Shown: positions 46,336-58,977 of the stretch, one piece after another | Position numbering within the stretch: position 1 is the first letter of the stretch | Layout of the letters: every line of letters starts with the position of its first letter | Assembly: GCA_034769895.1 (NCBI GenBank) | Contig: CM068373.1 | Coordinates: 199,496,134-199,560,133, forward strand | DNA from: Magicicada septendecula | Taxonomy: Eukaryota; Arthropoda; Insecta; Hemiptera; Cicadidae | Reading direction: 5' to 3' | DNA length: 64,000 nt | Made by a program: the position numbers and the translations under genes | Notes under the pieces: model-generated | Seen by the model: the letters and a program-made list of their open reading frames with translations, nothing else | What the model was told of the DNA's origin: nothing | The model's database searches: none

Positions 46336-48602
46336 GGCCTCACAATTTTCTCTCTACTAAAGATAATTTGCTTGTGTAACCGAAATGTATAGCAACAACA
46401 ATATTAACAACAAGAGACCAAAGCCAGTTACCCCTGAACCTTTATATAATGACTTTGAAATACCAAAATGGTAAAGCAACAATTACATGTTACAGGTAAA
46501 AACTCGCATGGCGTATTACACAGTAAAAAGTTACCGAATGCCAGTAAACTACGTATGTATGAAACGGAAGCGGAATGTAGTTCTATGTATATATTGTAAC
46601 GATAATAAATGTTACGACTTCATTCGCCTCACGTTGGATTCGTCAATTTGTAACGATAATAAATAAATGAGATGTGTGATGAGAGGTCTCGCGAGTAAAC
46701 ACAAAGTAACAAATTATGTTGGGAGACGAGTTCTTATACTCCACGTAGTATGCGTCAATTTGTAACAAATTTAATATGTATGTGTAAAATGATACGTCAA
46801 TTTGTACAATCAATAATAGATATGTTGAACGGTAAATTATTTTGTATTCTGCCGCTCGCTCCCACTATGCGTGCAGTTCCAATGACGTCACTCAGAGTTG
46901 CCAACAGTTGCTCCGTCCACTGTGCTATGTTAACGTACTTCTCAAATGAAACAGTAATAATAATAACGCAAATATAACACCAAACAGATATCTTCCTTGT
47001 AACGACCTTTATTCAATGAATGCATTGATTAATTACTTCTCGTTTTTCTTTACGGTAATTACAATTGTGACAAAAATTATGCGTCTTTTTTTATCAGCTG
47101 GTTACAATAGCTAAAAATATTGTTCTGTAGTCGGCCAGGCCAAAAGAATGATGCAGATTGTTATTATTTCTATTAAAATAAATTATCTCAGGGCGTATCT
47201 GGTTTGGGGATTACGGTTAAACAAATAATACTATTCTTAAAATCAAAATACAAATTTCACAATATAAGGATATTACAAGGTTTTGGCGTTTAAAGTGCAA
47301 ACTGGCAGTCGTGTATTGGTGACTTATTATTAGAGGTTATGACCAGTTTAAGTGCTTATTAGTTATCGTTAAAGTTTTTATGGTGTTCAAAAAAGGTGTA
47401 AAACTCAATTGGTGTTATTTTTGAGTGTTCTTTAGTGTTGGTGTAGTATAGTGTCTGTAGTTTTATTTTGTTTAATTCCTAGATATTCGTGTACACAAAT
47501 GTTGGTTTTGACACATAAGATAATAAATTGTTCAAATTCACCAGATCCTCTTCTTTCTTCTTCCAGGATGAAGATAGGGTCCACGTCTTCTTCGCTTCTC
47601 CTCCCTGGATCTCAATTCTTCTGTATTAAATGCTGGATGTTCCTTTCTTTATTATAATATCTTGTATTAAGTATATCGATTTGTTTTACTAAGTCTGGTA
47701 CGTGTTTTCACTGTTTAAAATAAAATTATATGAGACGTTTTATTAAGGCGTGTGTCTTTTATGACCGTTGTTAAAGAAGTCCTATTTTATTTATCTGAAA
47801 TTTTTGGTTGCTAAGGTAAAACTTGAAATCTGGTTGGTTGATTCAGATATACATTGTCATACAAATTCATTATTTCAATGTCTGAATTTGGTCAAAACTT
47901 TTAAATTAGTATAACTTTTCTGTACTGATTGGGAATTTAAAACTACTAGCATCATTATTTTGGTCTTAACATTTGTGACATATAGACACCAAACATGCCT
48001 ATTTTTACTTAAGAAATACTGATGTTACATTTTTGCTATTTGAATTTTTCTTAAATAACTTAAAACGGATTATTTTGATTCCAGATTTGTTGTGTATACC
48101 ATTAATTATAAATCTATCCATATTTGAATATCTGTTTTACAAAATTCTAACAGTATTTCCTAAAATTTACAAAATTTGGTTTTACATGGCTTTATACAGT
48201 TTGCCATCCACAAAAACATTTGCTAATTCATTTATGTGTTTAAAAAATGTGATTACTATTATAGAACTACTGTCTGTTTTGTTAGTAATTTCTTAAGTTA
48301 AGTGTTTTATTTAGTAATTTTGTTAGTGTCTGTATTTCTTATTAATTTATAATGGTTTGTTACTTTACTGGCTATTCTGATAATAGTTTATTTATTTTAA
48401 CATTGGCCTATGTCATGGTGATTCTTTTAACACCATGTTACATATTGTTTTATTATTTAGCCTGTTGGCTTGAACCCTTATATTTAATTATAATCATTAT
48501 ATTGGATGTTAACCCATGAGATTTAAAAATACTCATCATCCTCTCATAATGTGAATACTTTAACAAAATTACAAACAGATTGACTCAAATATTATGCCTT
48601 GA
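46336..48602. other. AT-rich intergenic region, nothing firmly recognised
   Basis: The string cgtcaatttgta recurs near 46636, 46752 and 46794 and may mark an old dispersed-repeat fragment. Small ORFs of 68-87 codons (46750-46977, 47451-47657, 48033-48296) have no recognisable domains, and two are T-rich hydrophobic translations typical of AT-rich noncoding DNA. Confidence 0.5.
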
Positions 48603-48920
48603 GTATTATTTTTATAATTCAACATAACATATCTTATAGCTAAAATTCTTGTAAAACATGTAACGTTTTCAGTGTTTTATGACACTCCTACTACATTCTA
48701 CTATTCTTTTATAACATAACTTTAATAACTTAGCATACATCTTTTGAAGTCTAATATTCCTTTAGAACATGTAACTGTTTAGGTTTTGATTATACCTTTA
48801 ATCCTATCCATTATCCCTTCAGGACTATAACTTTTATAACTTAACACTTATAACTAACATTTCTTTATAACATATAATTATTTTATATTTAAACATGACA
48901 TCTTATTCTATACTACTTTA
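48603..48920. repeat. Degenerate tandem repeat, about 111-bp period
   Basis: Three diverged copies of a block that begins tttataa and ends near aacatgtaac are visible. The anchor aacatgtaacg at about 48656 recurs as aacatgtaactg at about 48767 and aacatataatta at about 48879. The copies are very diverged, suggesting an old minisatellite. Confidence 0.45.
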
Positions 48921-49908
48921 TGGTGTTTTGTCTCCTTCCAAACTTATTACTATTACTGTATACACACCTATGGTATTTTAACATACTGTTTTTCATAATC
49001 ATATGTCTTTTACACATTTCACTATTACTGCAGTTACCTCAGGTAACTGACATTTTTTCAGTTAATAATATAGATTTTCCTATACACTTTCTTACACTTG
49101 CATTTGAGCTGCTTTCCTTATATAGTGTTCATTACCTTAATGTTTTTTTTTTCAGTATACACTGTTATTTGGTTCAGCAAGATGCATTAATTATTATTCA
49201 CTATATTGGTTACTATGACCATCACTAATTGTCATTTAATGTTGTGATTATTATACTATCACTATCACTGTTTACTCTTTATACACTTGACAATTTATTA
49301 TGTGATTACACATTATTTTCTTGACAACATTATGTCCACTATTCTTTACAATTAGTTGCATGTTCCATGTATCTATGATAATTGTTTTGTTATATTATTT
49401 CATTATATCATTCAAATTAATAATTTACTAATATATCATTTTACATTATATTGTATGTCTGGGCCTATTATCCCTCAATTTGTATTTTGATTATTTTTAT
49501 ATTTTGATACATTTAAAAAAAGCATTTGTTTACTTATAGTATTGGTACATAAGCTGTCTGTCTTTATAAGTATTATTCTTGTCATTATTTGAAATTCATG
49601 TCATCATCGGGGCATTTTGCATCACTTTGCCTAAATATTAATTTGGGTACGGTCAGTTTGTAGTACAAGTCAGTCTAAAGTAGTTATTCGTTCATCTTCA
49701 CTATCATTTTGAAAGATATTTTTCTTTTTGTTTAGTTTCTTATCCATGGTCTTCATTAAATCTGGTACGATATCAAGCTATGCCAAATGTAATGTTACAA
49801 TATGCATGTACGTATGTATGGAATTATATCGGGTTATGGCTTTAATTTGTAGGTTACTAGTAAAAGAAATATGCTGAAAATGGTATAATTAGAAAATACC
49901 TCTTCAAG
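48921..49908. other. AT-rich region, nothing recognised
   Basis: T-rich sequence with only low-complexity hydrophobic ORFs (for example 48920-49228). Confidence 0.5.
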
Positions 49909-50136
49909 ATGTTACAAAAGAACGAGGCAATTTGTATCGAATTGGAAATTAATTTGGACATTATGAATGCCCGTTTAGAACTACTGCGTTCGTACAAACA
50001 CTTACGTCATACGTTAGATGACACACTACCTGGTCTATTTGAGTCTGGAATTAGACTCATTGCCGACGAAAAAAGAGGACCTGAAGAAGGTTATGAAAAG
50101 GCAAGTTTAAATCTGATGTGGCAGGCAGAGAAATGA
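49909..50136 (+). CDS. Unidentified small ORF or possible exon (75 codons)
   Basis: The predicted peptide is compositionally protein-like: it is rich in Glu, Leu and Arg, with a helix-forming stretch (IELEINLDIMNARLELLRSY) and an acidic/basic C-terminus, unlike the hydrophobic chance ORFs around it. A pyrimidine-containing stretch ending in ag directly precedes the ATG (cctcttcaag), and gaaaaggcaagt near 50095-50106 could be a weak donor site. It might therefore be part of a spliced exon rather than a complete gene. I do not recognise the family, and it could also be a fragment of an unknown repeat. Confidence 0.3.
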   Translation: MLQKNEAICIELEINLDIMNARLELLRSYKHLRHTLDDTLPGLFESGIRLIADEKRGPEEGYEKASLNLMWQAEK

Positions 50137-50422
50137 CGGTCCAGATAGTAAAGGTAAAAATAGGTGAAGACTAGGATGTGACAAGCACACAATATACAAT
50201 ATAATGTCAGAATCACTTTCCCCTATAGCCGTGATATATTCCTCTATTAAACGTTCCTTTTCTATTCGTATCTATCGAGCTGATCCTTGGCGCCACTGAC
50301 TGCCTGATGCTAAACACCATCATTAGCGTCCTTAACAACAGACCATGTACGGCGTCGACCTCACCACAACCTGCTCGCTCTTTCCTTGCGGCTCAGTAGC
50401 AGAAACACGTCGCATTTACCCT

Positions 50423-50427
<5 letters not shown>
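50137..50427. other. Intergenic region, nothing recognised
   Basis: Less AT-rich than its surroundings, with several CpG-containing words near 50290-50420. No ORF of known type. Confidence 0.4.

Positions 50428-50477
<50 letters not shown>
50428..50477. repeat. (CT)n microsatellite
   Basis: About 24 uninterrupted CT dinucleotides. They generate spurious Ser/Leu and Arg/Glu repeat ORFs on the two strands. Confidence 0.95.
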
Positions 50478-50480
<3 letters not shown>

Positions 50481-50796
50481 CTTCTCTTTGCCTCTTTCTT
50501 GTCTACGTTGGGCATGCACTGGCGTTGGTCTCTTTTCATTCATTTTACTCGGTGGCTAAAGTTTCCAAATCAGTCCGGGACTTGTCTGTGGAAGTCTCAA
50601 ATATCACGAGCGGTGTACTCAAGTATTTAAGTAGGTGTGTGTACGTGCGGGAGCGAGCGCGTGTGTGTAAGTACCGATATTATCAGTTTTAATGGTGTTA
50701 AATGGACAAATAACTCTGGTGATGTTGATGTTGGTAATTAATGTACTAATACTTGTTGTTACGATAGTAATATCACTTATAATATATTATTTTTTT

Positions 50797-52570
50797 TAAT
50801 GATCTGGGGCGCGGTCACAAAGCGTTTACTGTGATCTCGTTGGTTTTAGGAGGCATATAGTTTTGTCTTTCGCTAACTGTTCGTTTCCGAGGTTTTCTTT
50901 CAGGTTACCTTTCACTCTGTGTCTCTGCTTCATTCCTGCAAAAGCATTAGAGTCCTACAATCTTTGATTATGTGTTTCACCGTAAGTGCTCCGCCACAAG
51001 TGCAAAAGTGTCGTTCTTCTCATTGTAGGAGGTACGAAGACATCCAGTCCGTGTGTCCAACTTCCAGGCTCGTAATACAAACTTGTTCACGACGCCTGCG
51101 ATTACCTGCTACGTGCCATTTACAGATGATCTGGTTGCCAGTTTCCTCTGCCGTGTGTACCACATCTGCTGCCACACATTAATAATTGAGCTTGTCATCA
51201 CTAAGTTCGCGTCATCAGGTTGCATGGCAATCGCATCGACTCGTGGGCTGTCCGCAGCATTTCTTGCTGCAGCGTCACCTTCTTCGCTTCTTCAATACCT
51301 AAATAACCCAGACATCAAATACAAATAAAACCTAGAAGACCAAGGTTTCAATGGCATAACGCCATTATCTGCTGTAATAAAGGATCCACTGTGCCCGGAT
51401 TATCAAAGGCAGGTAGAATACTTAGTGAATCCGTACCGATAACAAATTGCCTGTCACCTCGGTGTTTACAGAAACACAGAGCCTGCCACACCGCGTACAG
51501 ATCGGCGGTGTATACGCTTGCCGCTTTGGCCAGCGTTCAGGGGTGGATGACAAACCCATCAGTGATGTAACCATCGATTACACAATGATGTAACCATCGA
51601 CGTATTCCTTAAGGACTAACACCCAAACAGGAATTGGGTGGCACGATTTCTTGCTTCTACTGAAGACATCCAGCCGGAAATTTGGTTTTCGAAGCAGCCA
51701 GAGGGAGTAGCACTTTGTACAGAACATACGCCTGGACCATCGGCGCCTCGATATTGTAGCGCCGGGATATTTCTAGCGCACCAATGCCTGCTGGTTAGAT
51801 AAACGTATAACGGCGGTCGTATACTATACCAAGACCGTTATTTGCTAGCACGCGTGGTTAATGTGGCCCGGTAACGCTAAAATATTTGCCACATATCTCT
51901 GCAACAGCAGTTGACGTCGCAGATCTAAGGACGTCATTTCTGTTTCACAATATAAGCTTTGTGCAGGGCTAGTGCGGAACGCTCGTTTTGGGTAGCGCAG
52001 CTCTGCGTTGTGAACAGGATCCAGCGTTTTCAATCACGACCTTCTGGCTGAAGAGTACACTGCGCCCCGTAATCCATTTTGGGTAACACAAGCGCGGCGT
52101 ACATAGGGTAATACAACTTCTCTGTTTACTCCCAAAGTTATATGGAAGATATATCTCGCAGCCAGATCATCCACATTTGTATTCCATGTTAATTTTCTGT
52201 CAAAAGTTAGGTTTAGAAATTTGATTACAAGCCTATAGAGCAGCCGGGTACCGTTTATTGTTAACGTCGGGTCCGAATGCCTCCCTCGCTTTCGACATAA
52301 GTGGAGACAGGTCGTTTTGTTGCCGAGAAAGAAAAGCCTATGTGGTTAGCACTATCTACCAACTTGTACATAGCGCCTTGCATTTTATGCTTTGGCCGAG
52401 TAGAACAGCGCAAGATTGTCAACACACAAGCATTTTCCAACTGACTTTTGCTATAACTCAAAGATCCCGTTGATGGCGATAGGAAAAAACGTGCCGCTCA
52501 ACGGAGACCCCTGCGGTACTCCTTTTTCCAGCTCGTGAGGAGCCGACAGTGATCTTTCCGAGTATACATT
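50797..52570 (-). pseudogene. Decayed 5'-truncated non-LTR retrotransposon with RT and RNase H
   Basis: Reading the minus strand from 52570: EKGVPQGSPLSG (RT, near 52500-52535); CVDNLALFYSA, a decayed form of the catalytic YADD-type motif (near 52400-52430); LDPVHNAELRYPKRAFRTSP (near 51970-52030), typical of the RT thumb/linker of I-group elements; then TADLYAVWQAL and GTDSLSIL of an RNase H domain (near 51415-51515); and finally CTCGGALTVKHIIKDC (near 50960-51015), the C-terminal zinc motif that follows VGHT and YLL in these proteins. Several stops and frameshifts interrupt the frame. A short T run near 50787-50797 could be the complement of its A tail. The RNase H points to the I/R1/LOA side of non-LTR elements, but I cannot choose a clade. 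The 5' part is missing. Confidence 0.85.
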
Positions 52571-54791
52571 ATATCACCACTACTATTTAACACATATTTG
52601 CCTTTAAAAATTTGCGTGTTTTTTATAACTCAACTGTAGTGTGTCGTGTAGTTGACATGTCACCTAAAAATTCCTGAGCCTGTTTTGCTCCTTTGCGTCT
52701 GTGACAAATCTAGAATACAAATATGTCGGTGTATATGTAAAAGAATAAAGAAAATTGTTTCAAGCAAATTTTGTCGCAAGTAACCGTTTTCTTGGGGAGT
52801 AAACGTGAATTCATGAATAAACAATCTTACTCCAATAGTGCACAAGACACACTTATAGTACGACAAATATCGATGTAATACGTTGAACGTAAACGTGTTA
52901 CTCCTAATCCTATTTCAATGTAATTACCAGAATAACAATAATGTTCTTTAATTTACTATTTACACATACTGCTGTAATACATACTTTTACTGCCCATGCC
53001 ATCATATAAGTTAGTTCCCTATAGTCATGCACTTTTCTTGAATAACAGTAAAATAATTGTCAATAATTTCTGAGACTTTACTAGTAAAATTCTATGCTCT
53101 GGTTTACTCATACTTTTTTGTTAATTACCCTACAGTATTTTCCGCTTAACATTGTAGTAGACACTATTTTTAGTTTTACTGAAATATAATTTTAATGTAA
53201 CATACAGAAGCCGACAAATAAACTACTAACATACCTAACAATATGGTACACTTTTAAACATTAAAGAGCGAAACCGGCGTGTAAGTTATAAACTATTAGA
53301 ATTAATGATTTTGGCCAGATAGCTGGTTATCCAGATTCAACCTTGCATAAATCAAACGGGATAACCAGCAACCAAACTTATCTCGTAGACAATGATGCGT
53401 ATTTTACGGTTGTAAAATTCAATATCAATTAATTACATATAAAGTCACAAATATAAAGATAAATATATCAAATAAATGTGTATTTTGTATAATAATTAAC
53501 AGAATACAATTTTTACAAACTAATTCTAATATTTGAATTTACTGGAGTGTCACAAGTATCCCACAATCTGTATTAGTATTTTCTAACTTTGAGTACTGCG
53601 CAGCCCTCTAATTATTCTTCAACTACTAGTTCATAATTAATATCAATTAATTATTTTCATAGACGAATTAAAGAGAAAATTCAAAAATAGTCAACGGTTA
53701 ATAATCTATACACCATAAAGGAAATGAACGTACTTTCAAACTCTAATTTATTTAATGTAAAAACTGAAAAAAGAAAGCACAAGTTACAGACAAATTCTAA
53801 ATGATCTCATCTTTTGAAAATTGTAGGTAGAAAGTGTACATATGAATGACAGAAAACATACAAAGTATTTCTAAAAAGTAATGAGACGCTATTAAATTAA
53901 TTATTAACACTTCAGTTACAAAATAATTTACTTGCTTCAAATTAGTTTCCAATGAAAGCCCGTAAATCTTAATGAGGTCTTATATGGATTAATGGAAAAG
54001 TACTATGGAGATACTACACTGTCAATGTTTTATTTGTTACAATTTTCTTGTTTTTTTTTTGCATTTCGAACATAGCCGCCTGAAAGTTGACTTTTCATTT
54101 TATAAAAGATATAGTACTACTTTTGATAGTAGAGAGGCTGTACCGCAGAATGCTATTTTTGGCTAAACAATTCCTACAGAAATTGTAATTGTGAAATTTT
54201 CAGATTATCGTGTTGAAGTATTCCGGAACCAATATTGTATAAACAGTTTGCCGATTTGAATTTACTTCATGGCCAATAATTGTTAGCAAGAAGAGGCGAG
54301 AATGATTAATGGACCTCTTACTTACATATAATAGTATCAGTTCATGGTGAGCATGATCGTCTAGAATAAACTTCACCTCCCACAGTTTTTGGACACCCAA
54401 GAGTACTTTGTGCCACACAAAAACCCTGGTCCAAGACGTGCTTCATCTCAGTAAACGTGTTTTGATTTGCTAAATGCTTTTTAAACTAAAAGTCTAATAT
54501 TACAGACCCCAATATACTACTGTAGAAAACTAAAACGGTTTAACATTTACAAAATAAAGATAGAACTTGAACATATGCAAAAATTTGTATACCAAAAAGT
54601 GAGTAGTTGAAGATATTTTTTGACACATTAGACCAGGACTTTATCGAAATATAAAAGCTTGTGAATTTTGGATAAAAGCGTTGTTAACAATTTACTTGAA
54701 TTAGGAAATACAAGCAATATTAATGATATTATAATTCATTGAAACTTACAGCAAAATAACGACGGGTGAATACGACAAGAAAGTTGGAATT
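52571..54791. other. AT-rich intergenic region, nothing recognised
   Basis: Only short ORFs without recognisable domains. One perfect 10-bp inverted repeat (CTGGTTATCC, 53323-53332 and 53359-53368) could form a hairpin. A T homopolymer lies at about 54051-54060. Confidence 0.5.
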
Positions 54792-54816
54792 AAAAAAAAA
54801 AAAAAAAAAAAAAAAA
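54792..54816. repeat. A homopolymer, 25 bases
   Basis: Uninterrupted run of A. It could be the tail of an old retrotransposed sequence, but no recognisable body precedes it. Confidence 0.9.
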
Positions 54817-55980
54817 CTGAACAATGAAAATTTCAATAAACTTACAAAAATTCTTTGCTAATAGCTAATTCTAAACAACATACCCTTCATAATAAGATTA
54901 GTTCCTTAATTCTAGCTAATAGAAAGTTAGAGGCTTAATCTGGCCTATCGTTTTGGATGTGGAAAAACTTTACTTATATATTTTTATTGATAACGTAACG
55001 TTATATAATTATAGATATGTTTTCAGAAGAGCCTACAGTGTATTTGTTTACTGTTTTAAGGGACTGTGGAGTGTAATAGATCTTAAACGTATACAGCTGA
55101 CACAACAGAACATTACACTAAATTGAATTTTGTCGAGAAGGTAGTTGAACTGCCTCAGTGGTCTCGTGTATTTACCTAGTCGCCTTGCCGTGTTGACAGT
55201 GCAAGATAGAGGTAGGTCTAAGACAAATGGTGGCATTCTCGAAACAAAAAATCATTGGCGCGTGTTGAATAGTTTAGCAAACACACTCAGTTACCAAGCG
55301 TCGTTTACTGAACGTTACTGCTACATAACATTAGTTTTTTCAAGTCTACGGTTTTTGCGATACTCATAAAAAAGACAGAAAATTCAATACAGAATACAGA
55401 CAATACTTAGATTTTTATATTTCACACAATGAACCAGAAACCTGTATGCTTATTTATAAATAGTAAATTACAAAGTTACTAAAAACTTCAACTGCGTAAA
55501 GAAGTCATAATTATAAAACAAAAACCCCGACTGCTGGAGAAAAGGCTGCAGGAGGAATAGCATTCTCCAAGAACAATAGATTAATCATTTTGCATTACAT
55601 TAACTACAACAATACAATATATTACGTTGAGTTTAAATATATTTAATGTTAGTTTGCGAGATAAAACTAGAAATTATATTAAATTCAAACAGTTTGTCAT
55701 AACATTCATATTTTTACATTTGGTGTTATTCGTGGATAAAATATCCGCGTTATCGGGCCAAGATGCATTATTCATGCTTCCCAACCTGTCAACTCTATCG
55801 TCAGTGAGCAGTTGTATACTCAGTCGACTGCTGTTCTGTTGGCGTTTGTTACGAATAGCAATCGACTGAGAAGAGAAGAGCTTACTAAATATGACATTCG
55901 TAGATGAAGCCGTAACATCAAAAACCCAATTGAATAGACAACTACCCGAAGGATGAAGATATTGTCTACTGTACTATAAT
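54817..55980. other. Intergenic region, nothing recognised
   Basis: Small ORFs at 55048-55236 (minus), 55145-55369 and 55627-55869 (plus) have no recognisable domains. Confidence 0.5.
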
Positions 55981-56070
55981 AGATAGAAGATAGAAGATAG
56001 AAGATAAAAGATATATAAGATATATAAAGTTAGATATATAAGATATTCTTATACAGAAGATAGAAGATTT
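55981..56070. repeat. Degenerate AGATAGA/AGATATATA simple repeat
   Basis: Repeated agatagaagatagaag units pass into agatatataagatatata and back to agatagaag. Irregular AT-rich minisatellite. Confidence 0.8.
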
Positions 56071-56778
56071 TATCTATTACTATAATAGTTACGATTTTAT
56101 CTATATATACTAGTGCTTCAGACGATAGATACTAGACTTAGACATGTGGTTATCAAATATTGAATATGACCATATCCTTGCATTATCTGAAAAGATATTC
56201 CCATGTAGATGAAACAAAGGCGTCAAGATTTGTTTTAATTAAATATTATCTTAAAATAAATGCCCTAGGATTTTTACTTTTCACTTACACTTGTAAAAAT
56301 ATATGTATAAAAATTTGTTTACTAAACGTCTTAAATAAAACTCAAAACATTAACGTGTTTGTACACCATTTTGCTGTTCTTCAAACTATATTTTATGCAG
56401 CGTCAATTAGCAACAAAAACATTTTGATTGTTGTTACATTAAAACAAACCACTGGTATTGAAGACCAGCTAGACTCAAACTAACAACCGCAAACAGAATA
56501 CCTTATCCTGCTTGCGCTTGTACGTACATAATCAGGTAAACATAACTGTGAACAAAATAATCCAGTAAGGAAATAAAAATCAACACACTCGAGTTATGAA
56601 ATTGAACTGATGGATACATTGTTACATTTGTTATAAACGACAGGAAGAAGTCACTTTTATACGTCAAGGTAGTAGGTATGGGAGTGGTTCTATACGACAG
56701 AGAGTAATAACCTGTTTTAGTAGGCTATTGTGGCACGTAGGTTGTGTCAAATAAACATATAATAAAATGTATATATAT
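56071..56778. other. AT-rich region left of the second LTR element, nothing recognised
   Basis: A 107-codon ORF at 56160-56483 is compositionally like AT-rich noncoding DNA and shows no domain. The last bases before the LTR are a TA-rich run, so a target-site duplication cannot be recognised by eye. Confidence 0.5.
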
Positions 56779-58133
56779 TGTAATATTACATAATCAGTTC
56801 ATAATACTGAATAAAAATAAAGAAATACCAATTATTATTATTTTGTAAAATAATAATAAAAAAAGGTCAGTATTTAACCCATTCCCCAAGACTGAAATGA
56901 ATGATTAAGTGTCATACTATGAAACATTTGTACAATCTTTACACCTAACAATAAAACACTTTAGGAATTTACAATCAGTGTACTAAGTGTTACCATAGAA
57001 GTGCAGTGTGTACAAAGTGCAACATAGTATGATATATGTAAATTATAAACAAAGAAAGACATCAATCACAAATGGTGATGAAGATACAGAACTATAGTAA
57101 TAAACAATAAGTTTAGTAATAAGTTGTTGTAGTTTTGTTTTGTTAGGCCACAAAGGCAATATCAATGTAAGTAAAAGATTATTTTGTTTATGTTTGAAGG
57201 ATCCAGGGTTATATAAGAAATTAATCACTGTTAATTAGAATAAATTGTGAAGAGATGGTGGCAGATAAAATAGTGCCTAGGGCAGTAATATTTTACAGAA
57301 GAAAAACTCAGAAATAAACTAAGTTAAAAAACCACTAAATTATAAAATGCAAGTATCTAAGTTTATGTAATCATATGAAGAAAAACATTATATAAATTAA
57401 ATTTAATTAGAGTTAAAGATTATGAAGGAGTATTTTTCCTAAAAAAATGGAAGAACTAATAATATCTTAATACTAGCCTATTTACTAAAACTGTACCTAG
57501 GTTAGCCAATAAAAACTAATCAATTTCTTGGTTACTAAGAGTAACAGAGTTAACAAGATGGGTAATTGTTAAATTGGATTTTCAAGAGTGTAGATGACAG
57601 AAATAATGTCCAGCAAATTTTTCAAATTAGTAGCTACCGTTTGAACTAATCACTATTCTAAATTAATGAAACGTTTCAGCACAAGAAACTACGTCTGAGA
57701 CATCCATTGAACTAAAATAATTGATGCGGGAATATCGAAGAACATTGAAAAATTTTCCAACCATCAGATTGCTTGAAACAATTTGAACTACCACTACGTT
57801 GGTGAGAACGCCTACCTTAATAAACTAAAAAATTACACATCACCAACAAGTAACGAACACTAGAAACAGTACAACATCATTCAACTTATAAGAAAACTTG
57901 GTGTGAATATTTTTAATTTTCTTTATTTAATCCAAAACTGTAAATACGTGGCTTCATTAAAATTAAATAGCAGCTACGTTTTTTGTTTTTCCATCTGTAT
58001 GATTACGAGTAGTCTGCGCTCTGGCGTTTAAAAAACGAACTTATTGAATCAGACTTTAAGAAATAAAATATTAATTATTGTAAAGTATGATACTATTATC
58101 TAAGCATTTCTGACTTTCGTATAGCTCAAAGAA

Positions 58134-58193
58134 TCCCCAAATAACTCTGAGATAAATAACTTATCCCCAAATAACTCTGAGATAAATAACTTA
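58134..58193. repeat. 30-bp tandem duplication in the left LTR
   Basis: A block starting tccccaaataactctg is present twice back to back (58134-58163, 58164-58193). The right LTR has one copy near 63252. Confidence 0.95.
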
Positions 58194-58574
58194 TTAATTT
58201 TACTAATAACTATATTTGAATATATCTGTTGTGTTATAAAAAAAAACAGATATCGAAAACTGTTGTAATTTCGAAATTTCGGTAATAGTCGATCTGGAAA
58301 TCGATGAACTGGATGTAATAGTTTCCAGAAAATAAAACAAATTTCAATCAATAAATACCTTTCTTTTAGGGAATTGACTTTGTATTATTCTTTGTAGATA
58401 GCAGATTTGTTACAGGAAACAGGCGAATAACAGAGAAGAGTAAGAAAATTAGCTCACACATCGTAGCCTATGAAGTACAACAGCCAACATAACCTGTAAC
58501 TGGTTATCAAATTGAAAACAGCTGATGCAACGCGCGTTTAAATAAAACGATCAAACCACACGCCAAGAGAGGAA

Positions 58575-58577
<3 letters not shown>

Positions 58578-58621
<44 letters not shown>
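58578..58621. repeat. (CT)n microsatellite in the left LTR
   Basis: About 22 CT dinucleotides. The right LTR has a shorter run at the same place. Confidence 0.95.
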
Positions 58622-58625
<4 letters not shown>

Positions 58626-58965
58626 ATAACTGAATTGTAATACCTGCAAGGAGATATAAAACCAAAAAAGAATCCCATGGTTTATTTTTTTACTAAAGAG
58701 TTACACAATAAATAAAAATAACACAGACAGGGTATCAAAAAGACGTAACACTGAGAGAAATTACAAGTCCGGATGAAAGCTCGCTGTACGTTAAAAATGA
58801 TGCTAACAACTTAGGGCTAAACTAACGTAATAATTATATAGGTAGAGGACGATAGAACTTACTCACGGGACGTTACAAATGACGTACAAACGTGGGGTTT
58901 GAGACACCTACAGAAAGATTGAACCGATTAACAGATAGACGTGAAAGCTCACGGGACGTTACAGA

Positions 58966-58977
58966 TGGCGCTCAACT
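58966..58977 (+). other. Primer-binding site, lysine-tRNA type
   Basis: TGGCGCTCAACT begins two bases after the LTR end. It matches the complement of the 3' end of insect tRNA-Lys as I know it at 10 of the first 11 positions. Confidence 0.7.

Larger units (their letters stand above)
56779..58963 (+). repeat. Left (5') LTR of the second element, 2185 bp
   Basis: The ends TGTAAT...GTTACA form a short inverted repeat as is usual for LTRs. Compared with the right LTR it contains about 136 extra bases near 56969-57105, a 30-bp tandem duplication at 58134-58193, and a longer CT run. A small minus-strand ORF at 58100-58351 recurs in the right LTR (63217-63438), but this only reflects LTR identity. 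Confidence 0.9.

Noticed and set aside
50345..50692. 115-codon ORF with a long Ser-Leu run
   Set aside because: The run is the translation of the CT microsatellite and no domain flanks it.
58100..58351. Minus-strand ORF recurring at 63217-63438
   Set aside because: It recurs because it lies in both LTRs, and its length changes with the 30-bp duplication.
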